64,000 nucleotides of DNA from Agaribacillus aureus (GCA_030442055.1 JAUJEB010000006.1:248001-312000), one strand, 5' to 3'; counted from the stretch's first letter, positions 1-9,665 are shown. The notes: generated by a model from the sequence alone, not told the origin. Program-made: numbers and translations.

Positions 1-1
1 T

Positions 2-622
2 ACGGACAATGGCTTTTTCCATCTCAAAAATCGCGAGACCGGGAAACATTTCAAACCGGTGGGTACAGGTGATAATTCCCTCATGGAGCAGGTGCCTGAT
101 ACCCAGGTTGATAACTGGACACAATGGGAGACCGTGGATACTGGAACAGGAGATGGTTATGTCCATATTTTTAACAGGGAAACCGGTAAAAAGATCAGAC
201 GTCTTTCGGGTTCCAATATTCAGAACGCAAGTGCCAGTGCCACAGGTGATTGGACAAGATGGAAACTTGTAAATACAGCCGGAGCCGGGGCCCGGTTATC
301 GATGGTAAAGGAGGCGGTAGCCAATGAAATATCTCCCTTAAAAGGATTTCGCCTGGAAGCAAATTATCCAAATCCTTTTAAGAATAAAACAACAATTCAC
401 TTTACCTTACCACAAGATCAGCTTGTATATATGGAAGTATATAATGAGATCGGGCAGAAGGTTCGTACCCTTTTAGATGGTGTTGAGCATACTTCAGGAT
501 CGTATAGTTATCAGTGGGACGGACGTGATGGATCGGGGAAAACCCTTCCGGATAATACGTATTTTATCAAAATAAAGGCAGGCAGGTACCAGGCCACCAG
601 CCGGGCGGTATTGAGGAAGTAG
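2..622 (+). CDS. C-terminal part of a secreted protein: lectin-like repeats plus T9SS sorting domain
   Basis: The reading frame is open to the left edge of the window, so the N-terminus lies outside it. Two repeats of about 48 residues lie at roughly bp 11-154 and 155-298, each built around an 'NRETGK' core and a W-x-x-W segment. They resemble the beta-trefoil or ricin-like carbohydrate-binding repeats attached to Bacteroidota agarases and other secreted glycan-active enzymes. A linker follows, then a FlgD-like type A sorting domain (YPNPF motif near bp 367, ending in an 'RAVLRK' tail), which in this phylum marks cargo for the type IX secretion system. The enzyme domain itself is not visible, so the catalytic function is unknown. 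The protein lies downstream of, and convergent with, the sulfatase locus, so a role on the same glycan is plausible but inferred. Confidence 0.8.
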   Translation, partial: TDNGFFHLKNRETGKHFKPVGTGDNSLMEQVPDTQVDNWTQWETVDTGTGDGYVHIFNRETGKKIRRLSGSNIQNASASATGDWTRWKLVNTAGAGARLSMVKEAVANEISPLKGFRLEANYPNPFKNKTTIHFTLPQDQLVYMEVYNEIGQKVRTLLDGVEHTSGSYSYQWDGRDGSGKTLPDNTYFIKIKAGRYQATSRAVLRK

Positions 623-771
623 GACCTTTTGATTTTTCTATCGGACATATTGGTCTGTCGGAACTTGAGTACTTGGGTTCTGGCAGGCCAATTGTCTTTA
701 TATGATCATCCGGTTAAATTAATGCCAGCTTTTAATTATTAAACATTGGATAATAAATGCTTTGAAAACTG

Positions 772-1641
772 TCAGTAGTTATCGAGGAGTTTATGGTACT
801 CCGAGGGAGTGCAGTGGGTAATGGCTTTGAATTTCCGATTGAAACTTGAAATAGTATTAAAGCCGCATTGAAAACTAATTTCGAGGATGGACAACTCTTT
901 ATTTCGCAGCAGTTCACGCGATTTTTGAATTCTCAGTTCCGTTAAAAACTGAATATAAGTCTTTCTTGTTCTCTTCTTGAAAAAGCGACAAAAGGAGGAA
1001 GGCGCCATGGCGGCTATATCGGCTACCTCCTCCAGGCTGATGGGGCGATGATACTCGGCCAGTGTAAAGTCAATAATGTCATTTAACCTTTTGCCTTCTA
1101 TCTCATCAACTTTATAGTTTACCATATCTGACGAAAGCTTCCTGCCTTCGGTGCATTTGGTCAGCAATTCGATGATGCTGAGAAACTTCATGAATTTATC
1201 TAAGCCGCGGGCGTGGACCATTTGCTTCATTTTCGGCAAAACTAATTTTCGGGTTTTATCTCCAACCCGTACCCCTTTCTTTGCTTTATTGATAAAAACC
1301 CTGAAAATCTCCAGCTCACTGAACCGGGAGAGCATTTCCCGGAAGGCGCCTTGGTCAAAAAAAATAGAAATAGAATGCGAAATCAATTTACTGCCCTTAT
1401 CTAAGTAGGAGGGACCACTTTTGAATACATGCGGTTGATTTTCGCCGATGATGAATACATCTCCGGGTTTGAAGCCTCCTATATAATCACCGACAAGCAA
1501 TTGCCCGGTGCCATTGATAATTGAGGTGATCTGTAGTTCAGGGTGTTGGTGAACGGTGTCGTAAAAATAAGCCTGCTTGTCTTCCTGAACCAGGCAAATA
1601 GCGTCGGTTTCCCTTGGAATTTTAAATTTGACAATTTTCAT
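772..1641 (-). CDS. AraC-family transcriptional regulator with N-terminal cupin sensor
   Basis: The N-terminal half has the cupin-type ligand-binding fold of AraC regulators (H-Q-H-x-E-L-Q and a G-D-V-F-I-I-G-E-N-x-P-H segment). The last 100 residues form the double helix-turn-helix DNA-binding domain (I-S-L-E-E-V-A-D-I-A-A-M and I-L-E-I-S-F-Q-C-G-F). I chose the ATG at 1641 because relatives begin with 'MKIVKF-IP-'. A longer frame to 1731 would overlap the sulfatase upstream and adds residues with no family support. It is the last gene of the minus-strand PUL, 58 bp after the sulfatase stop, so it is probably co-transcribed and responds to a sugar released by the locus. Family assignment is firm; the ligand is unknown. 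Confidence 0.9.
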   Translation of the reverse strand: MKIVKFKIPRETDAICLVQEDKQAYFYDTVHQHPELQITSIINGTGQLLVGDYIGGFKPGDVFIIGENQPHVFKSGPSYLDKGSKLISHSISIFFDQGAFREMLSRFSELEIFRVFINKAKKGVRVGDKTRKLVLPKMKQMVHARGLDKFMKFLSIIELLTKCTEGRKLSSDMVNYKVDEIEGKRLNDIIDFTLAEYHRPISLEEVADIAAMAPSSFCRFFKKRTRKTYIQFLTELRIQKSRELLRNKELSILEISFQCGFNTISSFNRKFKAITHCTPSEYHKLLDNY

Positions 1642-1699
1642 GCTGGCTGACAGTCGATAGTTTTGGCCTTTATTCCGGGATATTTCAAAAATTCCTATA

Positions 1700-3199
1700 T
1701 TAATCGGCGGGGAGCAAAGGAACTTTCGCATCTACATCTTTTTTCCACTGCTCCAGTTTATCATTTAATATTTTTACCTTATCCGGCATTTTTTCCGCCT
1801 CATCAATTTTCTCCGAGATATCATTTTTCAGGTTAAAGAGTTCAAATGTTTTTCCGTCATACCTTTTTATGAGTTTCCAGTTGCCATCGCGAATAACGCT
1901 ATAAGGCACAACGTCGCTACCGCGGTAGTGAGGAAAGTGCCAAAACAAACTTCGTGCGGGACTTGCTGACGGGTTTTGTAAAACCGGTAATATATCAATT
2001 CCATCTATTGGCTGCCCTGCTTCGATTTCAATGCCAGCCACCGAGCAAAAGGTAGGTAAGAAATCCACACTCGTGACAGGTGTATCAACGCTTAGCCCCT
2101 TTTTGATCTTTTTTGGCCATTTTATGATCAGAGGAACTCTTATCCCTCCCTCATAAGCATAGCCCTTACCTTTTCGAAGCGGCTTGTTGGAGGTCACCGG
2201 TAATAATCCACCATTATCACTATAGAGGACAACCATCGTGTTTTTCTGCAGGTCATGATCTTCCAATGCGCCTAAGATCTTCCCAATATTTTCATCGGTT
2301 TTTTGGAGCATAGCGGCGTAAGCAGCGTTTTGGTGATCGCCCTGTTTCTCTTTTTGTTCAAAATGAGGCACTTTTTCTTGGGGAGGTTGAATCGGTGTAT
2401 GTACAGAATAAAACGCCAGCTGCAAAAAGAAAGGTTTGTCTTTGTTCCGTTGGATAAAACCCATGGCTTCATCACCTAATCTGTCAGTGAGATATTCCTC
2501 TTTTCCCGGTTTTGCCGGGAGGCTTTCCATCCTGTAGGTCTTCCCCCTTACCTGTCGTTGGTATGGCGAATAGTAGCTCATAGGTTGTCCCCAATTGGTG
2601 ACGGCCGCCTGCCAGTCAAATCCCTGGTGCATGGGATGGTAATCATCGTGACCCAGGTGCCATTTCCCGACATACCCGGTGCGATAGCCAGCTTTTTTGA
2701 GCATTTCTGCCGTGGTGATCTCCTCCAATGGCAGATAGTTCCTGTTAGGGACCCCGCTTTGTTTTCGGCTGGCCGGATGATCGAGGGTAAACGCCGCATT
2801 TTCAGGAGGCACACCCATATTCCAGCCTTTGGCCATCGATGGAATATGGGTGGTAAGCTCCAGTCTGGCCGGGTACTTGCCGGTGACAATGGCGGCCCGG
2901 GTAGGTGAACATACGGCACATGCGGCATAGGCCTGGGTAAAATTGGCCCCTTCCCGGGCTAGCTGATCTATGTTAGGAGTCTCATAATACTTGCTACCAT
3001 TGCAGGCGATATCAGTCCAGCCAAGGTCGTCTACCACGATAAATACGATGTTGGGTTTTTGGCTATTAGGATTTCCCGAATCGCAACTTACCAAAAGCGC
3101 GATGGAAAGAATCACCGTCACCTGATAGCATGCCATTTTTATTGCCTGATATGTCACAGTGATCACAGCATATTTATCTTTTGGGACAGTCATTTCCAT
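1700..3199 (-). CDS. Sulfatase (formylglycine-dependent), predicted lipoprotein
   Basis: This is a type I sulfatase of the alkaline phosphatase superfamily that hydrolyses sulfate esters, here probably on a glycan. Visible features are the metal-binding Asp pair (VVDDLGW, about residue 57), the Cys-type activation motif C97-S-P-T-R101 where Cys becomes formylglycine, a GKWHLG segment and a late S-D-N-G-G calcium-ligand motif. The N-terminus has a hydrophobic stretch ending in L-V-S-C (Cys39), a lipobox that would anchor it in an envelope membrane. The start is uncertain: ATG 3199 lies 2 bp after the upstream stop, as is usual in this operon, whereas ATG 3136 gives a more normal signal-peptide length. 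It sits between the glycosidase gene and the AraC gene. Which sulfate position it attacks cannot be read from the sequence. Confidence 0.93.
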   Translation of the reverse strand: MEMTVPKDKYAVITVTYQAIKMACYQVTVILSIALLVSCDSGNPNSQKPNIVFIVVDDLGWTDIACNGSKYYETPNIDQLAREGANFTQAYAACAVCSPTRAAIVTGKYPARLELTTHIPSMAKGWNMGVPPENAAFTLDHPASRKQSGVPNRNYLPLEEITTAEMLKKAGYRTGYVGKWHLGHDDYHPMHQGFDWQAAVTNWGQPMSYYSPYQRQVRGKTYRMESLPAKPGKEEYLTDRLGDEAMGFIQRNKDKPFFLQLAFYSVHTPIQPPQEKVPHFEQKEKQGDHQNAAYAAMLQKTDENIGKILGALEDHDLQKNTMVVLYSDNGGLLPVTSNKPLRKGKGYAYEGGIRVPLIIKWPKKIKKGLSVDTPVTSVDFLPTFCSVAGIEIEAGQPIDGIDILPVLQNPSASPARSLFWHFPHYRGSDVVPYSVIRDGNWKLIKRYDGKTFELFNLKNDISEKIDEAEKMPDKVKILNDKLEQWKKDVDAKVPLLPAD

Positions 3200-3201
3200 G
3201 G

Positions 3202-5238
3202 TTAAATTATCTCGTATTTGTAGAACCGGAAATCTGCTGTTTTCGCTATTTCAAAAACAATATTCCCGCTTTCATCAATGCTTTTTTCTTCTACTTCCCC
3301 GGTCATGAGGTTAGTAAGTTTTACCGAGGCGGTTTTCAGGAAATAAAGCTTCAGTGATTGCGTAGTTTCTTCGTTGTTGATTTCCCTGAAAATGGTCAGA
3401 TATCCTGTTGACGTTTCCGGGTTATAATTTTGAAAGCCGGTCCAGCTGGCGTTGTCGGGTTTTTGGCCAATTGGAAACACATAGCCGTTGTACATGGCAT
3501 CTCTGTGTTGTTTATACACCCTAATTACTTCTTTGATCTGGTCTCTGGCCTTGTCATCATAGTAATGGGTTTCCTGGAAGAATATCGGGGATCCCATTAG
3601 TGCTATGGCCACGCTGTAGGGGTGATTGTGCAGGTAGGCATCGCTTTCTTCTTTGTTTACACGGTCTATGTTCTGAATGCTCACCTGAAATTTGTTCAGG
3701 TTGGTGTATTTGGCTACCTGCCAGGCATCGCGAAGTACAAGATAAGGGCGGTACACAACATGGGCGGGCTGGATAGGTTTTCTGTTTTCCAGATAGATAT
3801 TACCGTATTCCCGGCCAAAATAATAGCCAATCCGGGCGGGATTTTCGGTTACGTCCCAGTTAACACGAACCTCGTGCCCGGTGGCCAGGATGAAATGTCT
3901 GATTTTATTGATAAACCCGTGAAATGTTTCATAATCTTTCAAATTCGCAAAATCCAGCTTGTAAGCAGTAAATCCGCCGGTCTCATAATGTTTAAGCAGG
4001 TCTTCTCCCGGAATTTTCCAGGCTGCCCAAAGTCCAAGCCTTAACCCTTCCTGTGCCGCAGCCGCCTTGATGTTTTTCCACCCTTCGGGATAAACGTCAT
4101 ATTCACCGAAAGTTTTGGATGTTGTTTTGGCCACAACATCCCAGGTATTATATTGGGTGCCCTGCCAGCCGTCATCTACCTGCTGGAGATCTATCCCCAG
4201 ATCTTTTTGACTTTGTATTTCAGCCAGAATATTAGCTTCGCGCGAGGCATACAGACTTTCGTCCTTTTCCGCTCCGCTGCCCCAACTGTTGGCCATAATG
4301 TATATGTCTCTTTTGGGATCAATGGGATATCTTATCCTGTCAAATTGTTTGAGGGCCAGTTGACGTTTATCATCTTCTCCCTCATAAGCTACCAGCCAAT
4401 AGGCCCAAAGCGGCCGGTATTGATCTGTCAGATTTTCTGCGCCTATCCCAAGCCCGGAAGCCGAAACGCCGCTTGGATCAACGTGGTATGCGCCGGTATT
4501 TACGCCGGCTTGATTGACACATTTGTGAGATTCCTGTACCAGCATAAGGCCGCTTTCGCCGGGTTTTATGTCAATCACGCTGGGCCAATCATATGCTGCA
4601 TCACCATTGGCCATCTCTTCTTTCAGGATCTCGTCTTCCCGGTTGTTGCGTCGTTGTGTATGGTTATAATAACCTATCAATCTGGTTTCCAGGTCTTCGG
4701 TTTTTACCGGCAGATATTCGGCTCTTGCCTGGCTTACTGTATCAGAAGAAGCTTGATAGTTGGCTAGTTTTCGGACAAACAGCTGGGTACGCAGGCCCGG
4801 AGCATTCGGAAAGGCCCAAACCAGGTATTTTACGCCTACACCCTCTTTTGGGTACTCAAATTCTGCGGTTACCTCCAGGTGATCCGTAGTAAAACCTTCG
4901 TCATTTGACTTTTTCGCGCTGAGGGCCACAAGTTTTCCTTTGGCACCTTCAGGCAGGATGCCGGTAAGATTCCAGTCACTTTGGTAAGTAGTAGGTGCGG
5001 ACTCAAGATTAGTCACTGACTGTGTGATAAGTCCGGATTTGGTTAACTGCCAATGCCTGGTGATCCTGCCGGTAGTGACTGTCAACTTATCTTCTTTGGT
5101 AAATGCCCTGGCTTCTTTGAATTTCTCATCAAGCTTAATTTCAAATCCCTTCGGTGCACAGGAAGCCATTAAAAGCATCACAAAAATACCTGTCAGAAGG
5201 TGATTTACTCCGTTTCTCATGGTTAATTTAATTTTCAT
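3202..5238 (-). CDS. GH36/GH27-like alpha-galactosidase family lipoprotein
   Basis: A 678-residue glycoside hydrolase of the GH-D clan type. The N-terminus is a lipoprotein signal (M-A-S-C, Cys27). An N-terminal beta-rich region of about 300 residues is followed by a TIM-barrel part with D-D-G-W-Q (355-359), Y-K-L-D (nucleophile candidate Asp429 in the K-x-D motif) and N-W-D (acid/base candidate Asp462). These match the active-site layout of alpha-galactosidases and alpha-N-acetylgalactosaminidases. It lies in the middle of the sulfatase operon (6 bp after one sulfatase, 2 bp before the next), so it probably removes alpha-linked galactose-type residues once sulfate has been removed. Clan assignment is good; exact GH family and substrate are inferred. 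Confidence 0.82.
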   Translation of the reverse strand: MKIKLTMRNGVNHLLTGIFVMLLMASCAPKGFEIKLDEKFKEARAFTKEDKLTVTTGRITRHWQLTKSGLITQSVTNLESAPTTYQSDWNLTGILPEGAKGKLVALSAKKSNDEGFTTDHLEVTAEFEYPKEGVGVKYLVWAFPNAPGLRTQLFVRKLANYQASSDTVSQARAEYLPVKTEDLETRLIGYYNHTQRRNNREDEILKEEMANGDAAYDWPSVIDIKPGESGLMLVQESHKCVNQAGVNTGAYHVDPSGVSASGLGIGAENLTDQYRPLWAYWLVAYEGEDDKRQLALKQFDRIRYPIDPKRDIYIMANSWGSGAEKDESLYASREANILAEIQSQKDLGIDLQQVDDGWQGTQYNTWDVVAKTTSKTFGEYDVYPEGWKNIKAAAAQEGLRLGLWAAWKIPGEDLLKHYETGGFTAYKLDFANLKDYETFHGFINKIRHFILATGHEVRVNWDVTENPARIGYYFGREYGNIYLENRKPIQPAHVVYRPYLVLRDAWQVAKYTNLNKFQVSIQNIDRVNKEESDAYLHNHPYSVAIALMGSPIFFQETHYYDDKARDQIKEVIRVYKQHRDAMYNGYVFPIGQKPDNASWTGFQNYNPETSTGYLTIFREINNEETTQSLKLYFLKTASVKLTNLMTGEVEEKSIDESGNIVFEIAKTADFRFYKYEII

Positions 5239-5244
5239 TGTTTG

Positions 5245-6636
5245 TTATTTTCTGTTTGGAATTGGCGCATTTGATGTTTCCTGCCAATTTTTAAGTTTTT
5301 TTAATAATTTTTGAGATATCGAGGGATAGGCCGTTACCAGGTTCGTGGTTTCTGAAATATCGTCTTTCAGATTATACAATTCCAGGTGACCATCTTCAAA
5401 AAATTCTATAAGCTTCCAATCTCCCTGACGAATGGCGCTACAAGGCGACTGCCAGATATTTGCATTGGCTTTACCATTGCCATTGTAACCCGGTAAATGC
5501 CAGAAAATCGCTCTGTCATTAATTGCCTTTGATTTTTTGCCCTTTAGCAATGGTACGAGGCTCAACCCGTCCAACCGTTCAAAATGCTTTTGACTATGCG
5601 CTAATTCGGCTATTGTAGGAAAAAAATCAACTACTGTGACGGGTACTTCGCAGGTCCCGCTTTTTGGAGTGACCCCAGGGAATTTGACGACCATAGGAAC
5701 TCTTATCCCTCCTTCATAGATGTTTCCTTTCTGGCCTCGCAGCGGTTCATTGCTGGTACATATTTTTTGTCCGCCATTGTCGGAAACGAATATGATCATC
5801 GTGTTTTCTGCCAGTCCGTTTTCTTCAACTGCTTTAATAACCTTCCCGACCGCCTCGTCGAGTGATGATATCATGGCTGCATAGATGGGATTGAATTGTT
5901 TTTGGGTTATTTTTTTTGAAAAATAGGTTATTTTATCTTCCCGGGCCTGGAGGGGAACATGAACCGAATAAAATGGCAGGTATAGAAAAAATGGCTTGTC
6001 TTTCATCTTTTCAATCATTCTTACCGCTTCATTGGCCAATCTTTCGGTTAAATATTCACCTTCTGTACCTCCGGCTATGTCAACATCATGTGATGAATTG
6101 TTTTTCCCCTTGTAGGGATAAAAATAGCTGGCCGGACTGCCTATCAATGAGCCACCAATGTTATAATCAAATCCCTGTGTTAAAGGATCTTTACCAAGGT
6201 GCCATTTTCCGATGGTCGCGTTTTGATATCCTTCCGGCTTTAACATTTCGGCGATGGTGGTGATCCCGCTGTCCAATACCTTTGCCGATTTAATGGTTTC
6301 CAGCTTTTTCATGTGTTCGGGGGTTCCGGCAAAGGCATCAACCGTATAAATCCCGGTCGACGGAGGGTACATACCACTCATTAGCGAGGCTCTTGACGGC
6401 GAACAAGTGGGCATCATATAGGCCTGGGTAAAAACCAACCCTTCGGACGCCAGCCTGTCAAGGTTTGGTGTCTCATAAACTTCATTTCCTTGAAATCCAA
6501 TATCTTTCCACCCCAGATCATCAGCCAGTATAAAAACAATATTTGGTTTTTCACGCACCGGTGATTGCGCATATCCCCGGAAGGAAGTTATGAAAAGTAA
6601 GCTTATAAGAAAATACAGCGCTGTAACCTTATGCAT
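5245..6636 (-). CDS. Sulfatase (formylglycine-dependent), exported
   Basis: A 463-residue sulfatase with a classical signal peptide (cleavage probably after G-Y-A, about residue 23). It has the N-terminal metal site LADDLGW, the activation motif C78-S-P-S-R82 followed by A-S-L-M-S-G, the G-K-W-H-L-G segment and F-V-S-D-N-G-G. The protein would be periplasmic or secreted and active only after Cys-to-formylglycine conversion. It lies 43 bp after the preceding sulfatase and 6 bp before the glycosidase. It is similar in length to the 3.2-kb sulfatase but differs in many substrate-binding loops, so it is likely to act on a different sulfate position. Substrate is unknown. Confidence 0.93.
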   Translation of the reverse strand: MHKVTALYFLISLLFITSFRGYAQSPVREKPNIVFILADDLGWKDIGFQGNEVYETPNLDRLASEGLVFTQAYMMPTCSPSRASLMSGMYPPSTGIYTVDAFAGTPEHMKKLETIKSAKVLDSGITTIAEMLKPEGYQNATIGKWHLGKDPLTQGFDYNIGGSLIGSPASYFYPYKGKNNSSHDVDIAGGTEGEYLTERLANEAVRMIEKMKDKPFFLYLPFYSVHVPLQAREDKITYFSKKITQKQFNPIYAAMISSLDEAVGKVIKAVEENGLAENTMIIFVSDNGGQKICTSNEPLRGQKGNIYEGGIRVPMVVKFPGVTPKSGTCEVPVTVVDFFPTIAELAHSQKHFERLDGLSLVPLLKGKKSKAINDRAIFWHLPGYNGNGKANANIWQSPCSAIRQGDWKLIEFFEDGHLELYNLKDDISETTNLVTAYPSISQKLLKKLKNWQETSNAPIPNRK

Positions 6637-6679
6637 GTTTAAAATTTTTCGATCATCAATGGGTTCATAAACTAAAATT

Positions 6680-8215
6680 TTATGGCTCTGCTACCGGCAA
6701 AGGAACTTCCTGATCGGTTGCTTTTTCTCTTGGCATATCGGCATTTATAGCCTTCAGCCAGGCAATTAGATCCTGACCTAATTTTTTAACAATTTTAGGA
6801 TTACCGTCAGCGATGTTGTGGTCTTCGCCGATGTCGTTAGCCAGATTATAGAGTTCCCAATGTCTTGTTTCATAGTAAAAAAGAAGTTTCCAGTCCCCCT
6901 TTCGTATAACAGATGCCGGGGTGGTTCTGAAGTCCAGTTTTCCATCTTCACCCCGTCGCGCATTGAGGTAGGCAGGGAAGTGCCAATAAAGCGCTCTGTC
7001 CTTTAGTTTTTGCCCTCTAAACAAAGGCAATAGATCCGTTCCGTCCAAAATGGTGTTTGTAGGTTTTTGTGCTCCAGCCACTTTCATTAGCGTCGGATAG
7101 AAGTCTACGGTTATGACGGGTGTGTGATTAATACTGTTGGCTTCAACCTGACCATCCCATCGGACGATCATTGGCACCCGGATACCACCCTCCTTCATCG
7201 AGCCTTTACCATCGCGCAGTGGAAACTGGTTCGTAATGTCCACTACCGTGATACCGGAGCGTTCAAAGCCTCCTACACCGCCATTGTCAGAATAGAAAAT
7301 GACCATGGTGTTGTCAATAAGTTTTTTATTCTGCCTATTGGGATCATTGGTCGTTTCGAGATAGTTGATGAGCCGCCCAATATTGTCATCAAAGCTTTTG
7401 ACAAAACCTGCATAAGTCTGATTTTTATGATAGGCAGTTTTGGGTTTACCGTCAAAGTGAGCTTTATCATCAGCTGGCGATAAAATGGGTGTATGGACTG
7501 CAAAAAAGGACATATATATAAAAAAGGGTTTGTCTTTGCTTTTATCCATAAACTGGATTGCTTCTCCCGTTATCCGGTCATCGAGCCACTCGCCGGCCTT
7601 GCCGTTTGGAGGCAGGCCCGGCAGTTGCGGACGATTGGGTCCTGCGGGATACGCTCCTTTTTCGTTAGAAAAATAGCCGCCTGTGGAGTGACCCCTGTTG
7701 TTTCCGGCAATGTTAAGATCAAATCCTTGCTGATCGGGGAGGCCTCCGCCTTCGTGACCACCCAGGTGCCATTTGCCAAAATGCCCTGTGCTATAGCCAC
7801 TACTTTTTAGCATTTCTGCCATGGTAACCAGATCCAGATCCAGGTAAAGTTTATTTTCTGCTGCATTTAAACCTCTTTCCTCCGGTTTGGCACGGTTGGG
7901 ATCATTGACGGTATACATTTTTGTGCGGGGCCCATATTGCCCACTCATCAACGATGCCCGCGTGGGAGCGCAGTTAGGGCCACATGTATAGGCATTGGTA
8001 AAGGACATGCCTTTTGCCGCCAGCTGATCTACATGGGGCGTCTCATAGTATTGGCTTCCGTTGCCCAGGTTAGGTGCCCCTGTACCGATATCGGTCCAGC
8101 CCAGATCATCGACCATGATAAATAAGATATTGGGTGTCTGGACTGAATCAGGTTGCTGTGCGAATAGCGTGTTAAATGTAAGGATAAGTATGGTTGTAAA
8201 AAGTACTGCTTTCAT
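6680..8215 (-). CDS. Sulfatase (formylglycine-dependent), exported
   Basis: A 511-residue sulfatase. The signal peptide ends near L-F-A-Q (residue 20). Key residues are MVDDLGW near 35-40, activation motif C82-A-P-T-R86 with A-S-L-M-S-G, G-K-W-H-L-G-G, and Y-S-D-N-G-G-V. It carries a longer insert around the G-P-N-R-P-Q-L-P-G-L-P segment than the neighbouring sulfatases and a Glu/Pro-rich C-terminal tail. It is the fourth enzyme gene of the run, 15 bp after one sulfatase and 43 bp before the next, which implies one transcript. The distinct insert suggests another substrate position or chain length; this is inference. Confidence 0.93.
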   Translation of the reverse strand: MKAVLFTTILILTFNTLFAQQPDSVQTPNILFIMVDDLGWTDIGTGAPNLGNGSQYYETPHVDQLAAKGMSFTNAYTCGPNCAPTRASLMSGQYGPRTKMYTVNDPNRAKPEERGLNAAENKLYLDLDLVTMAEMLKSSGYSTGHFGKWHLGGHEGGGLPDQQGFDLNIAGNNRGHSTGGYFSNEKGAYPAGPNRPQLPGLPPNGKAGEWLDDRITGEAIQFMDKSKDKPFFIYMSFFAVHTPILSPADDKAHFDGKPKTAYHKNQTYAGFVKSFDDNIGRLINYLETTNDPNRQNKKLIDNTMVIFYSDNGGVGGFERSGITVVDITNQFPLRDGKGSMKEGGIRVPMIVRWDGQVEANSINHTPVITVDFYPTLMKVAGAQKPTNTILDGTDLLPLFRGQKLKDRALYWHFPAYLNARRGEDGKLDFRTTPASVIRKGDWKLLFYYETRHWELYNLANDIGEDHNIADGNPKIVKKLGQDLIAWLKAINADMPREKATDQEVPLPVAEP

Positions 8216-8230
8216 TTCGATAAATAGTTA

Positions 8231-9643
8231 TTAATCTTTTGGCTCCCACGGCGTGCGTTGGAACCATCCATTTTCTGGCATGGGCCAAAGTGGGCTTTCT
8301 GTTCGAACGCTATCCAGGTAATGTTTAAGCGCCTTTTTTCTGTTATTTTTTCCCCGGTAAATTCTGTTGGCTTCGGAGGGATCTTCAAAAATATTATACA
8401 GCTTTATTTCACCTTTACTGCCAAATCTTACTGCTTTATAGCCCGTTTTTACGTCCAGTGCCGCCTGCTGACTCCCGGTGTCCTTTCCCTGCCATATAAA
8501 TTCCCAGTAAAGCCTGTCGTGGCCTTTAAATTTATCCTGATCGTCAAATAGAAGGGGAGCAATGGAGAGGCCGTCGGTTTTACCGCTGTGGGTAGTTCCG
8601 GTCAAAGCTAACATTGTTGGCATAATATCCTGAAAGGCCAATATTTCATCCACATATCCCGGCTGGATGCGTCCGGGCCATGAAGCGATAAAGGGTACGT
8701 GGATCCCGCCATCGTAAACGCTGCGTTTGCCCCCTCTCAATCCTCCGTTGTTATTGAAGAGGGCGTGCCACTTTTCGCTGAGACCTCCAACCTGCACATC
8801 AGCGCCATTATCGCTGGTGAAAATTACCAGGGTATTTTTGTGCAATCCCTGCTGTTTAAGCGCATCTATGATCCTGCCAATGTCCCGATCCATTAAGGTG
8901 ATCATCGCGGCATATTTTTTGGCTTTTTCTGGCCAGTCCATGTTTTCATAGGGAGCCATGGAAGGTGGGTTGTGAGGACCGTGGGGAATGGTGTAGGCCA
9001 GGTATAGGAAAAAAGGAGATTTGTGTTCCTGTTCTAAAAAGTTCAGGGCTTCTTGTGTAAAAACATGGTGACTGTAGGTGCCTTGTTTCAGATTCATCCA
9101 ACCGTCATTTTTGCAAAGTCTTTTGGGGTAATAATTGTGTGCTGCCACATGGGTGTCATATCCAACAAAGTAGTCGAACCCTTTTTCCAATGGGTAACCG
9201 GTACTGCCCTTGGCTCCCAAACCCCATTTTCCAATGCAGACATTATAATAACCCGCTTCTTTGAGCCTTTCCGGAAAAATAACATCCCGAGGTCGCAATG
9301 TCTCTTTTAGCGGATTCCCTCCGGGATTATCCTTAATATAGCCATGGCCCTGATGCAAACCGGTCATCAGACAGGCGCGGGAAGGGCCGCATACAGGGCC
9401 GCCCGCATAGAAATTAGTGAATATTTTCCCTTCCCTGGCTAGCTTATCAAGATGGGGCGTTTGAATGGTTTTTTGTCCGTAGACTCCCAATTCACCATAC
9501 CCAAGGTCATCGGAAAGAATAAATATGATGTTTGGTTTTTCCTCGACGCCGGATTGTGCCCAAACTGCTACGGAAACAAAAAAAAGCAAGCCAATAGCGC
9601 AAAACCGTTTTTTAACTTTTTTCATGTTTGAAATTTTAATCAT
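8231..9643 (-). CDS. Sulfatase (arylsulfatase-type subfamily), exported
   Basis: A 470-residue sulfatase with N-terminal LSDDLGYGELG and activation motif C85-G-P-S-R89 followed by A-C-L-M-T-G. This is the C-G-P-S-R form, whereas the other four have C-S-P or C-A-P, so it belongs to a separate subfamily. G-K-W-G-L-G replaces the usual G-K-W-H-L-G, and F-T-S-D-N-G-A is present. The signal peptide has a strongly basic start and ends near V-W-A-Q (residue 30). ATG 9625, giving an N-terminus M-K-K-V-K-K-R-F, is an equally good start. It lies 22 bp after the next sulfatase upstream. Likely periplasmic; substrate position is unknown. Confidence 0.92.
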   Translation of the reverse strand: MIKISNMKKVKKRFCAIGLLFFVSVAVWAQSGVEEKPNIIFILSDDLGYGELGVYGQKTIQTPHLDKLAREGKIFTNFYAGGPVCGPSRACLMTGLHQGHGYIKDNPGGNPLKETLRPRDVIFPERLKEAGYYNVCIGKWGLGAKGSTGYPLEKGFDYFVGYDTHVAAHNYYPKRLCKNDGWMNLKQGTYSHHVFTQEALNFLEQEHKSPFFLYLAYTIPHGPHNPPSMAPYENMDWPEKAKKYAAMITLMDRDIGRIIDALKQQGLHKNTLVIFTSDNGADVQVGGLSEKWHALFNNNGGLRGGKRSVYDGGIHVPFIASWPGRIQPGYVDEILAFQDIMPTMLALTGTTHSGKTDGLSIAPLLFDDQDKFKGHDRLYWEFIWQGKDTGSQQAALDVKTGYKAVRFGSKGEIKLYNIFEDPSEANRIYRGKNNRKKALKHYLDSVRTESPLWPMPENGWFQRTPWEPKD

Positions 9644-9665
9644 CTGTTATGCCATCCAAATCAAT

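Noticed and set aside
3622-4767. Long plus-strand frames opposite the glycosidase gene
   Set aside because: They are antisense to a convincing lipoprotein glycosidase with active-site motifs and have no recognisable domains.
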